The notes below the pieces were generated by a model. That model searched no databases, was not told the origin of the DNA, and was given only the letters and a program-made list of their open reading frames with translations. Of a DNA stretch of 64,000 nt, positions 52,501 to 58,835 are shown piece by piece. Source of the stretch: Sphaerisporangium perillae (GTDB taxonomy: Bacteria > Actinomycetota > Actinomycetes > Streptosporangiales > Streptosporangiaceae); the NCBI RefSeq assembly GCF_023276435.1, contig NZ_JALLPO010000005.1, positions 62,001-126,000 on the forward strand, written 5' to 3'. The translations under genes were made by a program, and so were the position numbers. Each line of letters opens with the position of its first letter. Position 1 is the stretch's first letter.

Positions 52501-52891
52501 CTTCGGGGATGGAGGTGACCTGGGTCTGCGCCTCGGACGCCGTCTCGGTCTTCGCCCGGACCTCGGGGATGGACATGACCGTGGTCTGCGCCTCGGACCC
52601 GGCCTCAGTCTCGGCCTCGGGGGCGGACGTGGCTTCGGCGTCGGCTTCGGCCTCGGACGTGGCTTCGGTGCCGGGTTCGGAGTCCGCCTCGGGGCCGGAC
52701 GCCGGCTTGGCGTCGCGTGCCGGGACGGCCGCAATCGGCAGGGACATCGGGCGGGTCAACTCGGAGGTGACGTCGGGGTCGACGCCGGCCTCGATGGTCG
52801 CGTCGGTGACGCCGTCGACCGCCTCGTCGGCGACCTGGGCCGCCGTCTCCTCTGTCACCTCGTTGCCCGTCCGTTGCCTCACGTAGACCAT
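49577..52891 (-). CDS. Large GT-C-like membrane protein with long repetitive N-terminus
   Basis: A 1104-residue protein in two parts. Residues 1 to about 400 are low-complexity and predicted cytoplasmic: Glu/Ala/Thr-rich with three 20-residue repeats (TETASEAQTQVTSIPEVRTK), then Pro/Ala/Lys-rich with 12-residue repeats (KTPAPA types). The rest has about 12 membrane helices (for example LISVLPITAFAAIALIIVSF, LALPVFMGLIVLAWINY) with a late outer domain (ARVLYLVPVLGEEVTPTIPW) and a final helix. The layout is like GT-C/GT39-type lipid-linked glycosyltransferases or polymerases. No DxD motif can be singled out. Its start overlaps the flippase stop by 13 bp. Confidence 0.75.
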   Translation of the reverse strand: MVYVRQRTGNEVTEETAAQVADEAVDGVTDATIEAGVDPDVTSELTRPMSLPIAAVPARDAKPASGPEADSEPGTEATSEAEADAEATSAPEAETEAGSEAQTTVMSIPEVRAKTETASEAQTQVTSIPEVRTKTETASEAQTQVTSIPEVRTKTETASASGEAEAEVQTEAQPEAGADGGAGDEGPVGAMADEPVDDDATQVIQLPLPAARTNDAARAVLAPPGAEKAPPLDASREPAESNLLDTTPAVPQPVPAAATPAKKPGPAKTPAPAPAPAKTPAASKPPAPAKTPAPGKTPAPAKTPAASKPPAPAATPAAGETPSPDETVALKMPAPAARAASSAATAVPTKSPVPAEIAVPSKPAGPAEAAVAVTVGEVPSRAGGDADVAPTGMVARMAASAASWLPPLLTLEGLVMYVLALRVPHGAMRGVDLDKINGLGLISVLPITAFAAIALIIVSFFVTLTQNTDRKGVLLFQLAAVTFTLHGAAALIESEPRFHTAWVHAGFAEYIGRAGEALPGLDARFAWPGFFALFGFVLRAAGVNDPGTVLQWTPLVSNLLYLLPFVLILRQIVATTRARWFAALLFILVQWIGQDYFSPQGFTFALYLVFVAIVMRWFGRAEPRTAPLPAKGFLRRTLARLDRLVPGELPARPTTVTDRVVLLTLLVGLFIATTATHQITPFMMLGALTGLIVLRRSTLSLALPVFMGLIVLAWINYQATPFWSGRINELFGGIGKIFANLQENTGDRLVGTDPQHAIVLKVRLAICGVILLFAAIGLLRRLRRGVGDRTAAVLLCVPTLALGLQSYGGEIGLRVYMFALPAACILGAYAFFPNLPAPSSDSREGETVPVRRRAVRFNPGTTRRISAVLAAVAALALAGAFLVARYGNEKFERVTTGEAAAMQYIYAHDQPSARVLYLVPVLGEEVTPTIPWRERDIDRVEYDQALVTKDPADVSGILTALTGKAPNTFLIASRGQAAYLELNHGFPAGWGERFQASLDSSVKLKRVFSNADAAIYTLRSYPKGAEIPPPAPVTMVGDRSTPWTPLGLVALALAVSTLFAAELARLRGTERAPRGRRKLVLVGILTTVAAMAVIVERFLTLTSG
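51954..52061. repeat. 36-bp tandem repeats in the GT-C-like gene
   Basis: Three 36-bp copies (51954-51989, 51990-52025, 52026-52061); the first and third are identical. They encode the Lys-Thr-Pro-Ala-rich 12-residue repeat of the cytoplasmic N-terminus. Confidence 0.85.
52416..52595. repeat. 60-bp tandem repeats in the GT-C-like gene
   Basis: Three 60-bp copies (52416-52475, 52476-52535, 52536-52595). The first two are identical and the third differs at several bases. Each encodes 20 residues of the type TETASEAQTQVTSIPEVRTK. They are in frame and are recent duplications. Confidence 0.9.
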
Positions 52892-54270
52892 GATGCGGCC
52901 TCGGAGGCTCCCCGCGCGCTCGCCGACTCCGGCGTTTCCACATGATTAAGAATCTTGCGGAGCCCAACAAAGATCAGCAAAGCGACCAGGAGCTCGCTGA
53001 ACAGCAGCCCGTACCCGACCGCGGTGATGCCCGTCACCGGCAGCAGGATGACCGACGAGGAGAGCACGAGCACCGCGAGGCCGATCTGGACCAGGGCGAG
53101 CGTGCGTGCCTCGCTCCGGGCGCGCAGCGCGCTCAGGTAGATCTCGATGAGCACGCGGGGAAGGACCGCGATGGCCATCAGCCGGAGCAGCGGCGTGCCG
53201 TGCTGGGAGAAGCCGGGACCGAACACCGACAGGATCAGCGGAGCGGCGACGAACGTGACGGCCGACACGGGACCGATGATCAGGTAGGACCGGCGTAACG
53301 CCTGGCGGCAGTTGGCGGCGAGCTTCGAGCGGTCGCTGGACCCCTCCACGGTGAGGGAGGTGGCCATGTTGATGGCCAGCAGTTCGATCATCGCGCCCAG
53401 GGTCTGCGCCATGGCGAAGTAGCCGAACAGCTCACCGCTGACCCGCGAGGCCACGTACACCGGAAGGAAGTAGACGATGGCCAGGATCGAGAACGCCCCG
53501 GGGTAGTCGCCGGCCAGGAAGCGCCCGATCTCGCGCGCCCGCGGCGGCCGGGAACCCTCGGGGGCCAGCTTGGCGTGCCGCGGCACGAGCACGCCGAAGA
53601 TGAAGAAGTTGATCGGGATCAGCGCGAGGGCCGTCGGGACGATCCAGGAGACGTAGATGCCGTCGTCGGGCAGCGCTCCGGCCACCGCCACCAGCAGGCC
53701 CATCTTGACCAGGCCGAAGCAGAAGCTGTTCACCGGCACCCAGACGGCCTTGCGCATCCCCGCGAGCGCGACGTCCTGGAGGGTGAACACCGACCAGATG
53801 GCCACGGACGCGAGGAAGAACAGGCCGGGGCCGGTGCCGGCGAGCGTGGCGTAGTTCTCGCCCCAGAACGGCAGCGTCAGCAGGAACCCGGACGCGGCCA
53901 CGACGGCCGTGAGCGTGGCGACGAGGTAGCCGCGGCCGATCAGCGCGCCGGTGCGCCTGCCCGCCACGGGGATGAACCGGGCGAGCGCGCCCGTCAGGCC
54001 GAGTGCGATGAGCCCTGCGAACAGCCGCATCGCGGTGATCAGCGCCTGGCTGCGGCCGAAGTCCTCCGGGGAGTACAGCCGCGCGGCGAGCAGCCAGTAG
54101 CCCATGCCCAGCACCGCCGTGACGCCGGTGTTGGCCATCAGGGCGTAGCCGTTGAGGAAGAGAGGGTTGCGTAGATCACGAAGGAGGCGGCGCCAGAGAA
54201 CGGTCAACCTCCCGGCGCCCTTGTCGGCGTCCGGCCGTTCCGGCTTCGCACCGGTCACTGTTGTCTTCAT
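52879..54270 (-). CDS. Polysaccharide flippase (Wzx/MATE-like)
   Basis: A 463-residue polytopic membrane protein of the oligosaccharide-flippase superfamily, about 12-14 helices, which moves lipid-linked glycan units across the membrane. Characteristic stretches: GYALMANTGVTAVLGMGYWL, LAARLYSPEDFGRSQALITA (the family's YSPEDFG), GALARFIPVAGR and YFLPVYVASRVSGELFGYFA. I chose the ATG at 54270 (MKTTVTGAKPERPDADKG). Its stop overlaps the start of the large membrane protein by 13 bp, so the two are coupled. It lies 49 bp after the deacetylase. Confidence 0.88.
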   Translation of the reverse strand: MKTTVTGAKPERPDADKGAGRLTVLWRRLLRDLRNPLFLNGYALMANTGVTAVLGMGYWLLAARLYSPEDFGRSQALITAMRLFAGLIALGLTGALARFIPVAGRRTGALIGRGYLVATLTAVVAASGFLLTLPFWGENYATLAGTGPGLFFLASVAIWSVFTLQDVALAGMRKAVWVPVNSFCFGLVKMGLLVAVAGALPDDGIYVSWIVPTALALIPINFFIFGVLVPRHAKLAPEGSRPPRAREIGRFLAGDYPGAFSILAIVYFLPVYVASRVSGELFGYFAMAQTLGAMIELLAINMATSLTVEGSSDRSKLAANCRQALRRSYLIIGPVSAVTFVAAPLILSVFGPGFSQHGTPLLRLMAIAVLPRVLIEIYLSALRARSEARTLALVQIGLAVLVLSSSVILLPVTGITAVGYGLLFSELLVALLIFVGLRKILNHVETPESASARGASEAASWST

Positions 54271-54319
54271 GGTCGCGTCACCCCCCTCATCGACGCGCGG
54301 CGTCTTCCCCGCGGTTACT

Positions 54320-55120
54320 TCACTCACGCCCGACCACGTGGCGCAGGCCATAGCGGGTGCGGCGCACCATCGCATAACCCTTGGTCAGCGCGTGTTCCTT
54401 CAGATAGATGATCGGCACGCCCTGCCCCTCGACGGCGCGCCTGAAGCGGCTCATGGTCGTGGAGCGGCCCACGGTGAGCCGGGGCAGCGCCATCACGTCG
54501 CCTGCGTCGGAGGCGAGCGAGTTCGCCACGGCGCAGGCCGCCCAGTAGCCGGCCTTGCGCACCTCCTTGCGCACGCGTGCGCTGGAGTAGCCGTACGGGT
54601 AGGCCATCGTCGCGACCGGGCGACCGACCTTGTCCTCGAGCAGTGCCTTGTTGCGACGGAGCTCCTGGCGCAGCGCCGCGTCGGGTAACTGGTCGAGCTG
54701 CGGGTGGCTGTGGCTGTGCCCGGCGATCTCGATGCCGCAGGACACCGCCTCGCGCGCCTGGCTCCAGGTCAGCATCTTGTCCAGGGGCCGGCCCGCGGCG
54801 TCAGTCCCCGCGTCGCTCACCCACCCGCTGGTCAGGAACACCGTCGCGGGGAACCCGAACTGCTCCAGGATCGGCAGGGCCTCGCTGTGGAAGTCGGCGT
54901 ACCCGTCGTCGAAGGTGACGACCACGGGCCGCTCGGGCATGGGGGCACCCTGCGTGCCGTACAGGGTCGCGACCAGGTCACCCAAGGTGAACGGCGTGAA
55001 CCCCCGGTCCTTCAGGTAGGTCATCTGGGACTCGAACACCGACGGGCGGACCGCCAGCGGGCGGGTCGCGCTGTTCGGGCGGTCGGTCACCGAGTGGTAC
55101 ATGAGGATCGGTACGCGCAT
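54320..55120 (-). CDS. Polysaccharide deacetylase (NodB-type)
   Basis: A 266-residue carbohydrate esterase-4 protein that removes acetyl groups from N-acetylated glycans. NodB motifs: VVVTFDDGYADFH (catalytic Asp and metal Asp), EIAGHSHSHPQLD (metal histidines) and MAYPYGYSSARVRKE. Starts at the ATG at 55120 (MRVPILMYHSV), the standard family opening. No signal peptide, so it may act in the cytoplasm or be exported in another way. It begins 5 bp after the GT2 stop in the operon. Deacetylation next to acyltransferases suggests exchange of N-acyl groups. Confidence 0.92.
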   Translation of the reverse strand: MRVPILMYHSVTDRPNSATRPLAVRPSVFESQMTYLKDRGFTPFTLGDLVATLYGTQGAPMPERPVVVTFDDGYADFHSEALPILEQFGFPATVFLTSGWVSDAGTDAAGRPLDKMLTWSQAREAVSCGIEIAGHSHSHPQLDQLPDAALRQELRRNKALLEDKVGRPVATMAYPYGYSSARVRKEVRKAGYWAACAVANSLASDAGDVMALPRLTVGRSTTMSRFRRAVEGQGVPIIYLKEHALTKGYAMVRRTRYGLRHVVGRE

Positions 55121-55125
55121 GGTGG

Positions 55126-56112
55126 TCACCGTTCGTGTTCGATGGTTCGTCCCGCCCGGTTCCCGCGCATGCGCAGCCGGGCGGAGCCCACGGCGTACCC
55201 CCACGTCGTCCAGGCCAGGCCGGCGACGATCGCGCCGGCCCTGGCCAGCCCGGCCACGTCACCGCGCAGCGTGTCCCCCACACCGCGGAGGACGCCGAGC
55301 GGCAGCGTCTTCATGGCGTGGGCGCGCTCGCTCGACAGGCCGTCACCGGCGCCGACGCTCTGGGCGACCAGCGCCTTGGACAGCCCCTCGGCGTAGCACC
55401 GGGAGCGGAAATAGCGGAACGTGGCCCGCGAGGCGGGCACGCGGTGGCCGATGATCGCCTGCGGCTCGAACATCATGATCGAGCCCGGCCTGCGCTGGGA
55501 GAGCCTGATGCAGAACTCGGTCTCCTCGCAGCCCAGCGGGCGGCTCTTACGGCCTTGGACGCTGCGGCCGATGCCGGAGTGGAAGCCTCCGACCTCGCCC
55601 ACGACCTCTCTGCGGAAGGCGGCGTTGCCCCCCATCACGTTGCGGATCGGCTTGCGTTCTGCGGGCAGGCCGCGGTAGGTGCACCCGATGGTCCAGTCGA
55701 ACTCCTCGGGGAACCACCGCGGCCGGTCGCCGTTGTCCCACAGGGGCTTGGTCAGCCCGCCTACCCCCACGACGCCCGCGGTGCCGTCAGGCGCTGCGGA
55801 CATCGCCTCTTCGAACGCCGCGAGCCAGCCGGCGTCCGCGATCGCGTCGTCGTCCAGGAACGCCACGACGTCACCGGTGGCGGTCGCCACTCCGGTGTTC
55901 TTGCCGCCGGACAGTCCCCGCTCGTGGGTGTTCTCCACGACGACCGCGTCGGTGTACTCCCGCTTGAGCCGCAGGTGCAGCTCAGGGTTGTAGTCGACGA
56001 CGAGGATCAGTTCATGCGGCTGACGCCTCTGGCTGCGCACCGATTGCACGGCGGCCCTGATGTCGTCCCACCGGTCTTCGGTGTAGACGCAGATGACGAC
56101 GGAGATCTTCAT
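55126..56112 (-). CDS. GT2-family glycosyltransferase
   Basis: A 328-residue family 2 glycosyltransferase. N-terminal GT-A fold: MKISVVICVYTEDRWDDIRA, ERGLSGGKNTGVATATGDVV then AFLDDDAIADAGWL (DDD metal site), RNVMGGNAAFRREVVGEVGG and EETEFCIRLSQRRPGS (acceptor-side E-T-E). A C-terminal amphipathic or membrane segment follows (AGLARAGAIVAGLAWTTWGY). Probably adds a sugar to a lipid-linked intermediate at the membrane. Starts at 56112, 5 bp after the next GT2 stop. Confidence 0.92.
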   Translation of the reverse strand: MKISVVICVYTEDRWDDIRAAVQSVRSQRRQPHELILVVDYNPELHLRLKREYTDAVVVENTHERGLSGGKNTGVATATGDVVAFLDDDAIADAGWLAAFEEAMSAAPDGTAGVVGVGGLTKPLWDNGDRPRWFPEEFDWTIGCTYRGLPAERKPIRNVMGGNAAFRREVVGEVGGFHSGIGRSVQGRKSRPLGCEETEFCIRLSQRRPGSIMMFEPQAIIGHRVPASRATFRYFRSRCYAEGLSKALVAQSVGAGDGLSSERAHAMKTLPLGVLRGVGDTLRGDVAGLARAGAIVAGLAWTTWGYAVGSARLRMRGNRAGRTIEHER

Positions 56113-56117
56113 TTCGG

Positions 56118-56954
56118 TTATGCCGCGCCCTGGTCGGCGGCGGGCTGCTGGGCGGCCGCCGCGGGGTGGACCTCGATCGGGGGACGCCGCCATTCGCGGA
56201 CGATGGTCTTGAGCACGCGCCAGCCGTCCCGCACGGCGCGCAGGTTGCTCTCGCCGTGGATGCGGCACCGCTCGTGGCTCGGCACCTCGTGCACGCGCAG
56301 GCCGGCCTTGGCCGCCCGGATGTTCAGCAGGGTCTCGACCTCGAACCCTTCGCAGTCGAGGTCGAGGACCTCGAGGTGGCGCGCCCAGAAGGCGTTGTAG
56401 CCATAGCACAGGTCGGTGTACTGGGTGCCGTAGATCCAGTTGACCAGCGTGCGCAGGACGCTGTTGCCGAGGCGGCGGCTGAGGGTGAGGTCGTCACTGC
56501 CCCCGCCGCTGGCGTACCGGGAGCCCTTGACGAAGTCGGCCCCGGTGACCAGCGCCCCGACGAAGTGGATGATCTCCCTACCGTCGGTCGAGCCGTCGGC
56601 GTCGATCATGACGATGATGTCGCTGGTGCATTCGGCGAATCCGGTGCGAAGGGCGTCGCCCTTGCCCTTCCCGCGCTGCTGCACGACGCGGAGGTTCGGA
56701 CGCAGGCGGCGGGCGACCGCCACCGTGTCGTCGGTCGAGTTGCCGTCCACGAGGATGATCTCGTGGATCCAGTGCGGCAGCGTGGCGAAAACGTGCGGAA
56801 GGTTCTCCGCTTCGTTCATGGCCGGTACGACCACGCTGACGGTCGGCGATATGGCGAGGTGCGGGGTGAGGGGGGTGAAACGGTCCACTGTCGGCAGTGG
56901 CCTCAGGTTGTGAAGCTGAGGTTTCCCGTTGTGCTTGGTGATCTCGGGACTCAT
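56118..56954 (-). CDS. GT2-family glycosyltransferase (dolichol-phosphate-mannose-synthase-like)
   Basis: A 278-residue GT2 protein of the DPM1/UDP-glucose-lipid type. Motifs: SVVVPAMNEAENLPHVFATL, EIILVDGNSTDDTVAVARRL, RGKGKGDALRTGFAECTSDI and VMIDADGSTDGREI (DAD metal site). C-terminal PSHERCRIHGESNLRAVRDG is typical of lipid-phosphate sugar synthases. It probably makes a polyprenyl-phosphate sugar donor. I chose the ATG at 56954 with GAAGGA upstream; a TTG at 57002 is also in frame. It lies 132 bp after the acyltransferase copy 2. Confidence 0.9.
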   Translation of the reverse strand: MSPEITKHNGKPQLHNLRPLPTVDRFTPLTPHLAISPTVSVVVPAMNEAENLPHVFATLPHWIHEIILVDGNSTDDTVAVARRLRPNLRVVQQRGKGKGDALRTGFAECTSDIIVMIDADGSTDGREIIHFVGALVTGADFVKGSRYASGGGSDDLTLSRRLGNSVLRTLVNWIYGTQYTDLCYGYNAFWARHLEVLDLDCEGFEVETLLNIRAAKAGLRVHEVPSHERCRIHGESNLRAVRDGWRVLKTIVREWRRPPIEVHPAAAAQQPAADQGAA

Positions 56955-57086
56955 TTTGAGGGATGTCCTTCCGGGCGGTCTGACATCGGCGGCGACTGCC
57001 AACAGGACCGGCGCGACTGGACGGAGAGGGGTTTCTCCGTCCCGGTCAGAGCAGTAGAGGGTGTGGACTGACTTGCGGGGGCGACT

Positions 57087-58205
57087 TCAACGCACCCCCG
57101 ATGGTTCCTTTTCGACTGACTCAGGCTGAAGGGAGGTGCGAACCCGCCCGAAGCCCTTCAGCAGCCTGTCGGCCAGCCGGTAGAGCGACGGACGGTCGAC
57201 CACGATGTTCCGGGCCTTGTTCACCGGCGTCCGCCCTATCCAATGGACGGCTGCCGCCGCCGATGGGCGGGAGACCCGCCCCTCGGAGACGTGGATCTCG
57301 TCGTTCTTCAGCCAGGCCTTGTACTCCCGGCCCCCCTTGCCCATGTCGACCTGGCCCAGGCCGTGGGAAGCGGCCTGCTCGGCCATGTGCAAGTGGTGCA
57401 TTATCCCGGGGGAGTACCGGGCGAACTCGGGGTCGTAGGCGGGGAACCATCCGACCAGCGTGTGATGAGTGCGTAAGCCGAAGTGACCGGCCACGGGGGT
57501 GTCCCCGGCGTACAGCATGGTCAGCACGCCGCCGAACGACGGCGCGTCACAGGCGTGCATCTCGTCGATGAGCTCGACGATCCACGGCTGGGCGAACCGG
57601 TCGACCCGTCCGGTCCGGCGGTACTGGTCGGACTTCCAGTTGGTCAGGATGCGCATCGACTCGGGGCCGGTGGCGCACCACTCCAGGCGGATGTCGCCGT
57701 GCTCGCGGGCGAACTTGCGCTCCTTGTAGCGGACCGTCTTGTAGTTCTTCGGCGAGTTGGTCCGGACCTGGTCGATATAGGCGTCGAAGCCGCCGGTGAG
57801 ATCCATCATCGGCACCGGCCGCACCGCCGACTCGTGCGCAGCCCAGGTGGGCTGCCCCGCGACCATGTGGTCGAAGTCGAAGACCGACAGCCCGCAGGCC
57901 CGCAGGATCTCCCGCGCCGGGATGTCGAGGTCGGGGACCGAGATGAGCCCGTGGCAGGTGGTCAGCCAGCTCCCGAGGGGCTTGCCGATGCCGAAGGCGT
58001 GCCGCTCGAACGGCAGGAACCCGACCACTTTGCCGCCGTCCTCGATGACTGCCACGTGGACGTACGAGCGGAGCCGGCCGAGGGCCAGCGTGAATTCGAT
58101 GGAGAGAAAAGGATTGTCGAGTGCTGGGAGGGCGCGCTGGAGCTCACGCCATCGTGCGAGCTCCGGCTCTCCCAGCTCCCCGGGCCGGACGACCGTGACT
58201 TTCAC
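57087..58205 (-). CDS. BioF2/FemAB-like GNAT acyltransferase (copy 2)
   Basis: A 372-residue paralogue of the protein at 46010-47092. The two align over their whole length: both have NPFLS/SPFLS, VGF(L/F)PFERHxFGIG, W-K-(S/T)-DQYRRTGR-x-DRF, VAGHFGLRT, GWFPAYDPxFAxYSPG and DMGxGxxEYK. The start is the GTG at 58205, which overlaps the stop of the small membrane gene (GTGA). Present inside the main glycan operon, whereas copy 1 lies outside it. Two related acyltransferases suggest two acyl positions or two donors. Confidence 0.87.
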   Translation of the reverse strand: MKVTVVRPGELGEPELARWRELQRALPALDNPFLSIEFTLALGRLRSYVHVAVIEDGGKVVGFLPFERHAFGIGKPLGSWLTTCHGLISVPDLDIPAREILRACGLSVFDFDHMVAGQPTWAAHESAVRPVPMMDLTGGFDAYIDQVRTNSPKNYKTVRYKERKFAREHGDIRLEWCATGPESMRILTNWKSDQYRRTGRVDRFAQPWIVELIDEMHACDAPSFGGVLTMLYAGDTPVAGHFGLRTHHTLVGWFPAYDPEFARYSPGIMHHLHMAEQAASHGLGQVDMGKGGREYKAWLKNDEIHVSEGRVSRPSAAAAVHWIGRTPVNKARNIVVDRPSLYRLADRLLKGFGRVRTSLQPESVEKEPSGVR

Positions 58206-58573
58206 CTTGACCCGGCCCCCTGTTCGGTGTGCACACTGCCGTTCCCCCGGTACAGAGACCGAAGCACCCACATAAATCCACCGAGCACCGCAACGGTGGC
58301 CACTCCCGCGCGGGGAGACCAGGCGTCGAACATCAGCATGGCCTCAGCTAGTAGAACGTTTATAACGAGACTTGCCGCGGCGCCCACCGTTAGAGCCGCG
58401 AGAGGGTCACGATCACGCAACAGTCCGACGACCGAGGCTCCTGGGACCACCAGAAGGAAGAGCGGCGTCAGGATCAGGCGTGCCGGTGTCCGGATGTCGG
58501 CGAGGGCGATGACCGCTCCCGCGGCGCACGCCAGCACCAGCACCCAGGTGAGCACTGTCCTGTTCCTACGCAT
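58202..58573 (-). CDS. Small four-helix membrane protein
   Basis: A 123-residue membrane protein with about four helices (VLTWVLVLACAAGAVIALAD; LILTPLFLLVVPGASVVGLL; LAALTVGAAASLVINVLLAE; VATVAVLGGFMWVLRSLY). I do not recognise it, though similar small proteins open actinobacterial glycan operons. Its stop overlaps the acyltransferase start by 4 bp. It is the most upstream gene of the run from 58573 to 49577, so the operon promoter should lie between it and 58700. Function unknown. Confidence 0.7.
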   Translation of the reverse strand: MRRNRTVLTWVLVLACAAGAVIALADIRTPARLILTPLFLLVVPGASVVGLLRDRDPLAALTVGAAASLVINVLLAEAMLMFDAWSPRAGVATVAVLGGFMWVLRSLYRGNGSVHTEQGAGSR

Positions 58574-58835
58574 TTCTCCTGGCTCCGCTGGTCAAGGCCG
58601 ACTAAAGACATGGTTGATCGCTACTCTCATATGACCAACCACGCTATGCGATCGTCAATGCCGACGCCCCAACCCCGTCACTGGTTTACAAAGCCAAGGG
58701 CAAGAATCGTTGTGCGGTCAATCACAACAAACCGCACAAACGACTGATGCCCCCGAGACCGTTGGGACTGCAGGGGCTGGGGGGTATTCACAAGGTTACA
58801 GGTGGTTTGCCCTAGGTGTGGAGTCTGGGGCGGAA

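Noticed and set aside
52416-52595. Regular 60-bp repeats that could suggest a CRISPR array
   Set aside because: The copies are directly adjacent without spacers and are in frame inside a protein-coding gene.
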